A DNA stretch of 64,000 bases. Source: Calamus simplicifolius (Eukaryota > Streptophyta > Magnoliopsida > Arecales > Arecaceae). The notes below the pieces were generated by a model. It did not search any database. It was not told the DNA's origin and worked only from the letters and a program-made list of their open reading frames with translations. The stretch's first letter is position 1, and the number at the start of each line of letters is the position of its first letter. The position numbers and the translations under genes were made by a program. Of this stretch, positions 46,010 through 57,119 are shown one piece after another. Where the stretch lies: positions 404,727-468,726 of the forward strand of contig UESW01004763.1 in NCBI GenBank assembly GCA_900491605.1, read 5' to 3'.

Positions 46010-48147
46010 TGTTGATTTTTTAAAAAATTATATATATTTATATATATCATCATATATATGTGGATCATTTAACATGTATAAAATTAATATTGTAAAATAA
46101 AAAATTATCATATAATTTTTCTAAACATAAAAATATACCAATATGTTGAGGTCTCCAAGGAACAGACGTGCCCTACTATCGGATTCGAAGTTATGGATGA
46201 AGAATCCCACTGTAGAGTTTACGGACCAAGGTACTTCTTAAAATACCTACAAATACCTATAAAATTAAAATAAAACCAGAGCCTTTCTCACCTTTCTCAG
46301 AATCGGTATCGAATTATGAGAGTGAGCTCACTCTTGATTTTCTATATTTTGCATAATTCTAGCGCATATGAAATAAGAGAGAATAAGGAGGAAAGAAATT
46401 TTTCTTTCATTTTTCCTTTTCATATGAAAGTCCCATCTTATGCCATATTTATAGGCTCTAAGTGAATCAGAAATTTAATTTAGATAACGTTTATCTGTTA
46501 CAATATTTTATCTGTTACAATATTTAATTTAGATAACGTTTATCTATTACAATATTTGATGTAGATAACGTTTATCTATTACAACATTTAATTTAGATAA
46601 TGTTTATCTATTACAACATTTAGATAATATTTATCTGTTACAACAATTGATGTAGATAATAACGTTTATTTTGACCGCATGGGAACAATTCTCACATGCT
46701 AGTCAACTCCTTGATCATATCAAGGAAAATGTTGTTTTCTTATTTGTAACTAATTTATAAATAATATCTAAATTAAATATAATAATATCTAAATTATCAA
46801 ATATTATTTAATAATTTCATATATTATTAATTTCAAATATCTAATAAATCAATTTTATTATTTTATTTTTAATATTCTCAATAATCACATTATCAAAAAT
46901 ATCAAAAACAAATAAAATTTCTCTCTCTCTCTATCAACTCATGCGCCACTTATAAGAGCAAAATTCTCTTGTGTGATGTTCCATAATAACTTATGTGCAA
47001 CCATTCATATCAATTATTATATGAACAATGTGTCTAAACACATTTTTATTTTGTTCAATAACTAATTTATTATATCAAAATAAATGTAAGAAAAATAATC
47101 AATCAAATTGATTATTTATCTTTATAATAACTCTTTATTATAAAGTGAAAAAAATAAATAATTAATCACATTAATTATTATTCGATGCGATTACCCTAAG
47201 ACAGTGTGGGGATCATGGACCCATAATTTTAAGCTTCAATAAACTTGAATAAATTGATTAAAACTCTTTAATTATTTATTCAGTTTATTAATCTCAAAAT
47301 TATTCCACTAAAAACTCGAGACTGCACTCTTAAAAATTATAGATTAATTTTACTCAAAAACTTGAATTGTCCACTGATATAATCATTACATGTAATTCAA
47401 CCCTCCATAATTAGTTCATAATTAGAGCTAGGTAAAATAACCGTTATACCCCCTCTAATTTTCTCTTATTCCTTAAGTACCATTGATTCACTAATTAAAT
47501 AGTTAATTTATGATCGGATCATAAATTATGGCTTAGCCCGAACTAATTTTAAGCTTCTTTTCAAAAGCTATGGATTCCATATCTTTAAATCACATTCCCA
47601 ACCCAACGTGTTATTAGACCTCCAAGATGTAAGTATTGGGCTCAACATCAAATGAGCTTTAACAAACAAATCAAAAGATCCAATAGCACAATAAAGGAGT
47701 CTATGATTAAATCAGGATTAAGATTGATTTACATATGATCATCTTGTAACATAAATTGAATTCTATATAACGGTCTTAAATAAAGATTCAAATTATGTCG
47801 ATCCAAGTCCTATATAATCTTATTATATATAATATCTCCACTAAGTATCTCTACACAATAATCCAGATAAAATTGTCGCATTCAGAATGTTCATGGACCG
47901 TATTAGTGATTAGCAATAGAAGATCCTTACTTCTATCAATCACGGATATATTTAAATATATTAGCTGTAATTTTAATCCTCTTGTATACATTATACTAAA
48001 ATTACAGCCTCATAATATATTTTAAATTTTTATATAAACATTCATCTTTTATATAAACGAGGCAAGATTGAAGAATAATGCTTCTTTTATTAATTCAAAA
48101 AATCAAAAAGTATAAATATTCTGATTTCAAGGGCATTGTTCCTAAAA
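46010..48147 (-). repeat. LTR (5' in element orientation) of the outer copia
   Basis: 2,138 bp, collinear with 28468-30613 but with many substitutions and indels. The terminal CA of the plus-strand reading has changed to AA at 48146-48147. TATAT follows directly. Confidence 0.9.
46482..46668 (-). promoter_or_regulatory. phased GATA palindromes in the second LTR
   Basis: Copies of AGATAACGTTTATCT or variants begin at 46482, 46531, 46563, 46595, 46622 and 46654, with a truncated copy near 46507. Intervals of 32, 32, 27 and 32 bp match the other LTR; the first gap (49) reflects the truncated copy. A TATA box (minus strand CCTATAAATATGG) lies just downstream in element orientation near 46445. 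Confidence 0.6.
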
Positions 48148-48152
48148 TATAT

Positions 48153-48931
48153 ATCCATAAATAATGAATTCATTCAATGTTAAGAGGAGAAGTATGTCCA
48201 TCCTTTAGTGGATAGGTTTGGTTGGTGCACTTCGGATGCATTGTGCTTTCACAAAAATTACGAGCGAGGCTCTTTGTGGTACATGGGGTGGCGTGAGCCA
48301 GGCATTACCATCTCAATTCTAAGGTTGGCCGAAAGGTTTTTGTTCTTAATTGTGAAGGGAGCATGTTCTTAATTGTGAAAGGAGCAATCCGGAAGGTACC
48401 TTTTTTTTCTTTTCTTTTTCAGTTGGAGGGAACATTGATTTAGAAGGAAATGATGTGATGCGATTTTAAAATATTTTTTTAAAATATTTGTTACAAAATA
48501 TTTGATTTGGTTCTGAAAAAATATTTGATTAGATTATAGAATATTTGGTAAGATGTGATGAGATTGCAAAATTCAAGGCACTTTGATATAATTTGTTAAA
48601 ATATTTTATATAACTTTACGATTATAAAGTTTTCTTAAATTTCCCTAATGTTTTCTTCATATTTTCTTTTAAATTTTATTTCTTTCGTACTTCGAGAGAA
48701 TCACGCTTCCTTCAGGGGATTGAGCCTAGGGATAATTAAGAAAAGCTAAATATAATTATATAAAAAAAATCTTCTAATAGAATAAATGTATAATTGAAGA
48801 AATAAATCATTATCTAAGTTCAAGAGTTTTCCTTAATAACTGAATCCTTCAAAATCTTGTAGATTTAAAAAATTTTAAAATTAAAAAATCTTAATTCTAC
48901 ATCTAAAAAGCAATAATAGAGTGTTTTTCAC
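48153..48931. other. AT-rich DNA between two retrotransposons
   Basis: No gene or element end is recognised. The last five bases (TTCAC, 48927-48931) are the target-site duplication of the gypsy element. Confidence 0.5.
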
Positions 48932-50405
48932 TGTTGCCACTGAAATCCGTCCTCCGACTCAGGCGCGATCGGGCTGCAGTGTGGGCTCCCTCCTGGGCAG
49001 ACCTGCACACAAGTCCTCGCACAGAGGCATTGGGGGTGGCCCTCTGCGGAAGACCCTCCGACGCCCAAGTCAGTGGAGACCAGCAATCAACAAATATGGA
49101 GAGAAGGATCCCCCAGGAAGAGTTCCTCCAAGCTCTTATGGGAGCTTTCATGGCGGAGTGTGAGAACTGTGAATGAAAAATGGGCGTAGAATAGCCGTAC
49201 CTGAGAGGCTTGAGGGTGGTAGTATTTATAGGCGGTCACCTGACTTCTTGGACGTGCTCTGGATGAGGTCTGAAAGTTGTTGGGATTCGAAACGGATTCG
49301 AATCAGGTTGTTACAGGGCCGGTAGGATCCGTATCTGGTTAGTTAGAGGATCGATGGCTGGGAGGCGGGGAGAACTGGCCGATGGATCGAGACTCAATGG
49401 CCGCATGGTCCCTAGGCCACTATTGTAGGTCCTAGGCCACGTCTTGGCATGATTTCTTGTTTGGAATCTTATTCTGTTACAGTGAATTTGAACTCTCCCG
49501 CGCCAGATTCCGTAGAGGTCTAAAGTAGCTCAGATCGAATGGCCGAGGAATGGTCTGGCCTTGATGGCAGTAGCATAAGAATAGCTCGGGTTACCGAGGC
49601 ATAAGGTTGGCCGAACCTACCGAAGTACAATGTGGTTGGCCGAGTCGGACTTCTGTTAAGCATGGAGTCATAAACTCTTTGTCTCGGCTTTATGACGCCA
49701 TCCTTCCTTACGCAAAAAGTGTCGGGCAACGTTGCAGCCATAAATGCAAGGAGATAAGACATTAAATGCCTTAAAGCAGGAAAATGCACATGTCTTTTAT
49801 GAGGCCATAATTGCGTTGGTGCGAAGGTCATAGCGCGATTGCGGAAACCGAGCTAGAGTGCCGAGGTATGTTGGCCGAAGCATATTTACCGAGGCATGTT
49901 GGCCAAGCATATTTACCGATGCATGTTTGCCGAATTATATTGCCAAGTATATTTGCCAAATATATTTGCCGAGGCACGTTTGCCGAAGTATATTTGCCGA
50001 ACTATATTTTCTGAGGCATGTTTGCCAAGTATATTTGCCGAACTATATTTGCCAAACTATATTTACCGAGGCATGTTGGCCGAACTATACTTGCCGAACT
50101 ATATTTGCCGAGGCATGTTGGCCGAACTATACTTTATCCTCTCTTTTTATTCCATTAAATGCTGGCCAAGTCATCATGACCGTTTCTACACCATTGAATG
50201 CTCCGGCTTATTGATTTGACGGATATTAATGAGGGGCCTTTGGGAGAACCCACGCACATGACCCTTTTTTCCCTCTTGTTCTCTTTCTTCATAATGAGGA
50301 GACTCTTGTCGCTAGAATGTCATGCTAGCAGGGCATTTGGACTGGGCACGACCCCATCGCCGATGTGAGCGGTCAACAATGCAATGACGATTTTACCCCT
50401 CATCA
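48932..50405 (-). repeat. LTR (3' in element orientation) of the gypsy element
   Basis: 1,474 bp, collinear with 54149-55612. It contains a TATA box (minus strand TATAAATACT, 49221-49230) and a short-unit GCCGA array at 49855-50135. Most visible differences between the LTRs are C/T or G/A transitions. Confidence 0.9.
49855..50135. repeat. TTTGCCGAACTATA short tandem repeat in the LTR
   Basis: About 16 units of 14-18 bp based on TATATTTGCCGAACTA and ATGTTTGCCGAGGC. The second LTR has the matching array at 55060-55345 with different unit order. Frames such as 49858-50219 stay open here by repetition and are not genes. Confidence 0.8.
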
Positions 50406-50609
50406 CATGCCCCCCACTCCCTAGTCCGAAGTGTAATTTTGGATATAGGGAGTAGAATTCTGGAGCAATCTTATTTAGGGGACGTGTCATTCGATCCTCT
50501 ATAGAGGAAGTGTTTATCTCTGTGTAGGTTAGGGAAAGGCCTGGGCGGCCCCTTGCTGAAGTAAAATAAGGTGCTTTAGTTGCACTAGAGTGTCCGAGAA
50601 ATTATCCGG

Positions 50610-52920
50610 TTGGGACGAAGCTTTAGTGCTGTATCACTCGGATTGTCGAGGCTGCAGAAATATATCACTCAGTCTTTGGCCGAGGCTTTTGATAATAAGA
50701 GATGCACTCCGGCTCTAGCCGGGGCTTTTGGTAATAAAAGATGCACTCCGGCTCTGGCCGGCCTTTTGATAATAAGAGATGCACTCCGGCTCTGGCCGGG
50801 GCTTTTTATGACCTGCTTCTCATTGTGACTTTCAAGGAGAGTTATAAAAATTTCGCAGGCCTTTTAAAAACTAAACTTAATTCAATGAATAAAAATGGGT
50901 CTAGAAAGAGCGTACTTTTATGGATGAATTTATTACTCGGTTGTTGCCGAGCCTTTAGAAATATATACTTAGTCTTTGGCCGATGCTCTGGAAATTTATT
51001 ACTCGATTGTTGCCGAGCCTTTAGAAATATATTACTGGGTTGTTACCGAGCCTTCCCAAGATGCTACTTGGTTATAACTGAGGCTTCAAATATTAATTGC
51101 TACTCGATTGTGACCGAGGCTTCAAATAATAAATTACTCGGTGTTGCTGAGCCTTCCAAGGTGCTACTCGGTTGTAACCGAGGCTTCAAATAATAAAATA
51201 CTCGTGTTGCCGAGCCTTCCAAGATGCTACTCGGTTGTAACCGAGGCTTCCAAATAATAAATTACTCGGTGTTGCCGAGCCTTCCAAAATGCTACTCGGT
51301 TGTAACCGAGGCTTCAAATAATAAAATACTCGGTGTTGCCGAGCCTTCCAAGATGCTACTCAGTTGTAACAGAGGCTTCCAAATAAATTACTCGGTGTTG
51401 CCGAGCCTTCAAAAATGCTACTCGGTTGTAACTAGGCTTCCAAATAAAATACTCGATGTTGCCGAGCCTTCAAAAATGCTACTCGGTTGTAACCGAGGCT
51501 TCAAATAATAAAATACTCGGTGTTGCCGAGCCTTCCAAGATGCTACTCAGTTGTAACCGAGGCTTCAAATATTAATTGCTACTCGGTTGTGACCGAGGCT
51601 TCAAATAATAAATTACTCGGTGTTGCCGAGCCTTCCAAGGTGCTACTCGGTTGTAACCGAGGCTTCAAATAATAAAATACTCGGTGTTGCCGAGCCTTCC
51701 AAGATGCTACTCGGTTGTAACCGAGGCTTCCAAATAAATTACTCAGTGTTGCCGAGCCTTCAAAGATTATATTTTACTTGTCGTTGCCAAGGTTCGGAGA
51801 CCGTTACTCGGTTGTAGCCGACCCTTCAAGATTATATTTTACTTGGCGCTGCCAAGGTTCGGAGACCGTTACTCGGTTGTAGCCGAGCCTTCAAGATTAT
51901 ATTTTACTTGGCGCTGCTAAGGTTCGGAGACCGTTACTCGGTTGTAGCCGAGCCTTCAAGATTATATTTTACTTGGCACTGCCAAGGTTTGGAGATTTAT
52001 TGCTCGGCCCAGCCGAGGATTTATACGACCTGCTTCTTATTGCAGCTTTCAAGGAGAGTTATAAGAATTTCGTAGGCCTTTAAAAACAGAATTTAATTCA
52101 ATGAATAAAAATGGGTCTAGAAAGAGCGTACTTTTATGGATGAATTTATTACTCGGTTGTTGCCGAGCTTTCAGAAATATATCACTCGGTCTTTGGCTGA
52201 TGCTCTGGAAATTTATTACTCGGTTGTTGCCGAGCCTTTAGAAATATATTACTCGGTTGTTGCCGAGCCTTCTCAAGATGCTACTCGGTTGTAACCGAGG
52301 CTTCCAAATAATAAATTACTCGGTGTCGCCGAGCCTTCAAAGATGCTACTCGGTTATAACCGAGGCTTCTAAATAATAAATTACTCGGTGTTGCCGAGCC
52401 TTCAAAGATGCTACTCGGTTGTAACCGAGGCTTCCAAATATTAATTGCTACTCGGATGTGACCGAGGCTTCAAATAAATTACTCGGTGTTGCCGAGCCTT
52501 CAAATAATAAATTACTCGGTGTTGCCGAGCCTTCAAGATTATATTTTACTTGGCGCTGCCAAGGTTGGAGAATTGGTTGCTCGGCCCAGCCGAGGTTCAG
52601 AGAATTTTTACTTAGCCCTGCCAAGGTTTGGAGAATTTGTTGCTCGGCCCAGCCGAGGTTCGGAGAATTTTTACTTGGCCCTGCCAAGGTTCGGAGAATT
52701 TGTTGCTCGGCCCAGCCGAGGTTCGGAGAATTTTTACTTGGCCCTGCCAAGGTCGGAGACTTTGTTGCTCGGCCCAGCCGAGGTTCGGAGAATTTTTACT
52801 TGGCCCTACCAAGGTTCGGAGAGTTTGTTGCTCGGCCCAACCGAGGTTCGGAGAATTTTTACTTGGCCCTGCCAAGGTTCGGAGAATTCCTGCTTAAATA
52901 GATAACTCGGTCGTGCCGAG
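50610..52920. repeat. hairpin tandem array in the gypsy 3' region
   Basis: Units of about 62-66 bp, each with two half-units, run almost without break. Half-units are short inverted repeats: CTCGGTGTTGCCGAG, CTCGGTTGTAACCGAG, CTTGGCGCTGCCAAG, CTCGGCCCAGCCGAG, CTTGGCCCTGCCAAG. Subfamilies are blocked: the CTCGG/CCGAG types dominate 50930-51760 and 52150-52540, and mixed CTTGG/CCAAG with CTCGG types fill 51780-52000 and 52545-52880. A 100-bp phrase including AAAAATGGGTCTAGAAAGAG at 50890 recurs near 52107, so a roughly 1.2-kb higher-order duplication is also present. Confidence 0.85.
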
Positions 52921-53039
52921 GATCAGCAAGTGGCATCTGTTTTTTCATTATAATTTTTTGGAGAAGTGATTGTGGTGACCATGCTATAAATCATAAAAGC
53001 AATATGCTAATAAAAAAATTAACGAGGCGGGCCCGTAGA

Positions 53040-53400
53040 AGGCGTACCCTACTGATGATATCTGCGGAGGATGTCTGAATTCTACGTCCGAGGAATGGAT
53101 TTTTCATTCAGATCCTGGAGCTTGTAGGTGCCAGGTCCGATGACTTCCGTCACTTGATAGGGGCCTTCCCAGTTTGGTGCCAGCTTTCCTTGCTCCAGCG
53201 GTTTGGAGACAGATGCTTTCCGAGAACGAGGTCGCCGGGCAAGAAAGCTTTCTCCTTGACTCTGGAGGCATGATAGCACCCATGGAGAGGGAAGTCCTAT
53301 CTCCACGGGGATGATAGCTTCCACTTCGAAGGCCATCCGGAATGGGGTCCCGCATGTGGAAACTCTCTGGGTGGTGCAGTAGGCCCACTGGCTGAGGCTG
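53040..53400 (-). pseudogene. gypsy integrase C-terminal remnant
   Basis: On the minus strand the frame reads QWAYCTTQRVSTCGTPFRMA, VEAIIPVEIGLPS, SVSKPLEQGKLAPNWEGPYQ and VIGPGTYKLQDLN, the conserved end of gypsy integrases of the Tat type. An in-frame TAG stands where the tryptophan of RTWN is usual. The catalytic core is missing. Confidence 0.8.
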
Positions 53401-53610
53401 AAGCTGGCCATCGGACTTCTGTGAAGCATGGAGTCAAGAACTCCTTGTCTTGGCTTTATGACGCCATCCTTCCTCACGCAAAAGGTGCCTAAGGGGCAAC
53501 GCGGCAGCCATAAATGCCTTAATGATGGAAGAAGATAAGGCATTAAATGCAGGTAGATGCACATGGCCTTTATGAGGCCATAAATGCCTTGGTGCGCGTA
53601 GCACGGCTAT
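53400..53610 (-). repeat. LTR-like fragment between gag and integrase
   Basis: The stretch from CGGACTTCTGTGAAGCATGGAGTC to TTTATGAGGCCATAAATGC closely matches part of this family's LTRs (49645-49812 and 54865-55010). It lies between the gag piece and the integrase piece, where no LTR belongs. Confidence 0.75.
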
Positions 53611-53790
53611 GGATGCCGATCTGTTGTGCCAAGGCAGGGAGAAGGCGGAGACGGCATTGAGTCATGGCGAGAGGACACCGGAGAGATGGATCGGGCCCAC
53701 CGAGATCTGGGGAGATCCTTGTCGCAGCCCCTTTGCGGGACTGGTCTAGCCTCCTTAGGTCGACATGGGGGGTCCGCAACTCCATGCGGT

Positions 53791-54063
53791 TCAGAAGAAG
53801 AAGTGGCTAGAGAAAGGAGCTGCGGCCTCTTCGGGGAAGCATGGAGCAGGGGCAGCTATAACTGGATGGGGAGCTGTAACTAGATGGGTCAGGGCTTGGA
53901 CCTGCTGGACCAGTGTGGCGAACTGGTCCTGGGTCACTGGAACAGCTGGTGGCGACGAAGTCTCAGCTGGTGGCGGCGGCGGTGCCACGATACTCATCAG
54001 ATCGGGTCTCTGGGAGGCGACCTGGTCCTGGGCTTCAGAAGTTGCCCTTCTCCGATTAGCCAT
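53791..54063 (-). CDS. gypsy gag N-terminal fragment
   Basis: ATG at 54063 opens MANRRRATSEAQDQVASQRP and continues through a PPPPPAE stretch and TQDQFATLVQQVQALTHLV, a helical segment, for 90 residues to a stop. It looks like the start of Tat-type gag, which precedes the capsid domain. The capsid itself is absent. The start lies about 65 nt downstream of the primer site. Confidence 0.6.
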   Translation of the reverse strand: MANRRRATSEAQDQVASQRPDLMSIVAPPPPPAETSSPPAVPVTQDQFATLVQQVQALTHLVTAPHPVIAAPAPCFPEEAAAPFSSHFFF

Positions 54064-54126
54064 TGGAGAGGTTCTCTTCCAGATCAAGATCCTTGTCTCC
54101 TTTTTTTCAAGTTTAACGGGACTTGA

Positions 54127-54145
54127 GGCCCTTCCTCTAGCGCCA
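54127..54145 (-). other. primer-binding site of the gypsy element
   Basis: The minus strand reads TGGCGCTAGAGGAAGGGCC three bases after the LTR end. The TGGCGC start is usual in Tat-lineage elements; I cannot name the tRNA with confidence. Confidence 0.7.
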
Positions 54146-54148
54146 ATC

Positions 54149-55612
54149 TGTTGCCGCTGAAATCCGTCCTCCGACTCGGGCACGATCGGGCTACAGCGTG
54201 GGCTCCCTCCTAGGCGAACCTGCACACAAGTCCTCGCACGAGAGACGTTGGGGGTGGCCCTCTGCGGAAGACCCTCCGACGCCCAAGTCAGTGGAGACCA
54301 GCAATCAACAAATATAGGGAGAAGGATCCCCCGAGAAGAGTTCCTCCGAGCTCTTGTGGGAGCTTTCATGGCGAAGTGTGAGAACTGTGAATGAAAAATG
54401 GGCATAGAATAGCCGTACCTGAGAGGCTTGAGGGTGGTAGTATTTATAGGCGGTCACCTGACTTCTTGGACGTGCTCTGGATGAGGTCTGAAAGTTGTTG
54501 AGATTCGAAACGGATTCGAATCAGGTTGTTACAGGGCCGGTAGGATCCGTATCTGGTTAGTTAGAGGATCGACAGCTGGGAGGCAGGGAGAGCTGGCCGA
54601 TGGATCGAGACTCAATGGCCGCGTGGTCCCTAGGCCACTATTGTAGGTCCTAGGTCATGTCTTGGCATGATTCCTTGTTTGGAATCTTATTCTGTTACAG
54701 TGAATTTGAACTCTCTCGCGCCAGATTCCGCAGAGGTCTGAAGTAGCTCGGATCGAATGGCCGAGGAATGGTCTGGCCTTGATAGCAGTAGCATAAGAAT
54801 AGCTCAGGTTACCGAGGCATAAGGTTGGCCGAACCTGCCGAAGTACAATGTGGTTGGCCGAGTCGGACTTGTGTGAAGCATGGAGTCAAGAACTCTTTGT
54901 CTCGGCTTTATGATGTCATCCTTCTTTACGCAAAAAGTGCCGGGCAACGTTGCAGCCATAAATGCAAGGAGATAAGGCATTAAATGCCTTAAAGCAGCCT
55001 TTATGAGGCCATAATTGCATTGGTGCGAAGGTCATAGCGCGGTTGCGGAAACCGAGCTAGAGTGCCGAGGTATGTTGGCCGAAGCATATTTACCGAGGCA
55101 TGTTGGCCGAAGCATATTTACCGATGCATATTTGCCGAACTATATTTGCCGAACTATATTTGCCGAGGCATGTTTGCCGAAGTATATTTGCCGAACTATA
55201 TTTGCCGAGGCATGTTTGTCGAAGTATATTTGCCGAAGTATATTTGCCAAACTATATTTGCCGAGGCATATTGGCCGAACTATTCTTGCCGAACTATTCT
55301 TGCCGAACTATATTTGCCGAGGCATGTTGGTCGAACTATACTTTATCCTCTCTTTTTATTTCATTAAATGCTGGCCAAGTCATTATGACCGTTTCTGTAC
55401 GCTCCGGCTTATTGATTTGACGGATATTAATGAGGGGGCCCTTGGGAGAACCCACGCACATGACGTGACCCTTTTTTTCCTCTTGTTCTCTTTTTTCATA
55501 ATGAAGAGACTCTTGTCGCTAGAATATCGTGCCAGCAGGGTATTTGGACTGGGCGCGACCCCATCGCCGATGTGAGCGGTCAACAATGAAATAACGATTT
55601 TACCCCTCATCA
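54149..55612 (-). repeat. LTR (5' in element orientation) of the gypsy element
   Basis: 1,464 bp. It has a TATA box (minus strand TATAAATACT near 54440-54449) and the GCCGA short-unit array at 55060-55345. It begins 86 bp past the stop codon of the F-box gene, on the same strand. Confidence 0.9.
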
Positions 55613-55697
55613 TTCACTAATTAAAAATATTCAACCACTAATATTATTGAATATTGTGATCAACAAGGCTATCATTCTAAGAGAGCTTGCATCCACT

Positions 55698-56876
55698 CTA
55701 CACATTATGTGTGCCCGAGAGATTAGGGACAAACCAAATGGGTTGAGGCCAAGTTCGTTGAAGGCCATTCGGATAAAAGTGCTTCACGCTTCCATCCTCT
55801 AAGCTGAACACACCTAAATCTTTATATTGAAGGATTAGCCCCCAATAACTATCATTGAAATAGATGCAGTTTTCTTTCAGGGCAGAAAAGTGTAAGTCAC
55901 GCTTTGAAACTGCGATGGAGTAATTATCGCCGCCCAAGAATAATGCATAGTCGTCCAAGCTTTTCACCGCAACCCATTTACCAGTATCACGATCAATCAT
56001 GTAAACCATGAACGAGGTTATCCTCCGATTAGAAGAGAAATAGTTCACCCTCAATACCTCAAAAAGATTACCCGATATCTCGATCAAATACCTACTCTCA
56101 ACCAAAGGCCTCCTCACACAAGCCAATTTCGGATCCAGATCGACTGCTACCGTGGTGCTAACAATTGGAAGAGGGCCTTTCAGGTCAAATGATTCGACCA
56201 TCCCATTGCTTCTGGCTGCATAAAACCGTCCCTCGTAAAAGATAACATCTACGAAAGAAAAATTATCGTCCATCTCAATGAGAGTCCATGCCTCGTCTCC
56301 GGATCTCGCAAAAGCAAACCGTTGATGACGGCCGCAAATTACCACGGCAGTATACAAAGAGTCAGAAGTCCACGTCACAATAGCCTTGTAATAATAGTAC
56401 TCACCAGTCTCATCCGCGGTCATGAGTTCAAAGACGTTGTTGCTGATTCTGTTGATTCTGTAATGGGAGACACGGCCAGAGGAGTCGAAGACGGGCTCGA
56501 CATCCGGAAAGGTGGTGATGGAAGGAAGCGCGATCCGGACTCCGGTGAGCGGGTTGAGCATGGAGAGCTCGGAAAAGTCATCTAAAATCATGAGCCATCC
56601 ATCTGACGAGCCGATGCAGTGGTGCCATCTGACTCCAGGGATAGCGACTGTCAACTCCACGCCGTGATAGAAATCGTAGAATCGGCAGATCTCGTTGGCT
56701 TCATCGGCCTCGGTACTGGTAAGCAAAAGCCAAGGGCCTTGACGGGGGTTGGAATTACAAGAGACGACGGTGTTCCACTCGGAGCAGACGGCGCGGCAGC
56801 GGATGTAGTCGCGGAGGCAGAGGCGACCAAGGATGGAAGCGAGAACATCGATCGGTAGATCTGAGATAAGGGCCAT
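55698..56876 (-). CDS. F-box protein with DUF295 domain
   Basis: An intact single exon of 392 codons. Residues 5-36 (LPIDVLASILGRLCLRDYIR..CSEW) form the F-box, which binds SKP1 in SCF ubiquitin ligases. The rest matches the plant DUF295/KIB-type beta-propeller-like region: HHCIGSSDGWLMI near residue 85, LNPLTG at about 106-111, FYAARSNGMVESFDL at about 223, and the closing NCIYFNDSYWGLI..DLGVFSLEDGSVKHFYP..PIWFVPNL. This large lineage-expanded family mostly lacks known substrates. The ATG at 56876 fits the family start (MALISDLPID). A TATA box lies 69 bp upstream. A gypsy LTR begins 86 bp past the stop. I see no defect. Confidence 0.9.
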   Translation of the reverse strand: MALISDLPIDVLASILGRLCLRDYIRCRAVCSEWNTVVSCNSNPRQGPWLLLTSTEADEANEICRFYDFYHGVELTVAIPGVRWHHCIGSSDGWLMILDDFSELSMLNPLTGVRIALPSITTFPDVEPVFDSSGRVSHYRINRISNNVFELMTADETGEYYYYKAIVTWTSDSLYTAVVICGRHQRFAFARSGDEAWTLIEMDDNFSFVDVIFYEGRFYAARSNGMVESFDLKGPLPIVSTTVAVDLDPKLACVRRPLVESRYLIEISGNLFEVLRVNYFSSNRRITSFMVYMIDRDTGKWVAVKSLDDYALFLGGDNYSIAVSKRDLHFSALKENCIYFNDSYWGLILQYKDLGVFSLEDGSVKHFYPNGLQRTWPQPIWFVPNLSGTHNV

Positions 56877-56944
56877 CCGATCGGAGAGGAAGAGAGAGCC
56901 GCCTGAAGAAACGCAAGGACGTGATATGTAGGTCTCTACACGGA

Positions 56945-56950
56945 TTTATA
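56945..56950 (-). promoter_or_regulatory. TATA box of the F-box gene
   Basis: The minus strand reads CTATAAATCC about 69 bp upstream of the ATG, giving a short predicted leader of roughly 35-40 nt. Confidence 0.55.
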
Positions 56951-57119
56951 GAAAAAAGAGAGGGTTAATGGAGCAAGTCGATCGCCTGGAGAAACGCAGA
57001 GACGTAATAATATAAGATTATGGATGGGATGCGAATCCTGGATGAATTTGGATTCCGCATCAATCCAGGAATATTCCTCTAACGGCCTGCCTCCTTAGTC
57101 AATGCAGGCCATCCCGAGA

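Larger units (their letters stand above)
28468..48147 (-). mobile_element. Ty1-copia with 2.1-kb LTRs, split by a nested Sirevirus
   Basis: LTRs at 28468-30613 and 46010-48147 are flanked by TATAT on both sides (28463-28467 and 48148-48152). On the minus strand the primer site, gag start, protease, integrase, reverse transcriptase, RNase H and polypurine tract follow in copia order. The interior is about 5.1 kb once the 10.3-kb Sirevirus at 32677-42937 is subtracted. Gag is largely deleted and pol has frameshifts, so it is inactive. Its LTRs differ by many indels, including a gap of about 40 bp near 47537, so it is clearly older than its passenger. Confidence 0.9.
48932..55612 (-). mobile_element. 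non-autonomous Tat-like Ty3-gypsy element
   Basis: LTRs at 48932-50405 and 54149-55612, TTCAC on both sides (48927-48931 and 55613-55617). On the minus strand: LTR, primer site, a 90-codon gag N-terminus, an internal LTR-like fragment, the integrase C-terminus, a 2-kb tandem array, LTR. Protease, reverse transcriptase, RNase H and most of integrase are missing, so it depends on helpers. Tandem repeats in the 3' untranslated region are a known trait of the Tat lineage. The minus-strand LTR starts TGATGAGGGG and ends GGCAACA. Confidence 0.88.

Noticed and set aside
50930..52900. CRISPR-like look of regularly spaced palindromic repeats
   Set aside because: The intervening sequence is itself repeated, there are no unique spacers or cas genes, and the array lies between gypsy integrase and LTR in plant DNA.
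52448..52905. Overlapping open frames of 87-147 codons on both strands
   Set aside because: The repeat unit here is about 63 bp, a multiple of three, so frames stay open by repetition in several phases.
56322..56858. Plus-strand frames of 79-87 codons
   Set aside because: Antisense shadows of the intact F-box gene.
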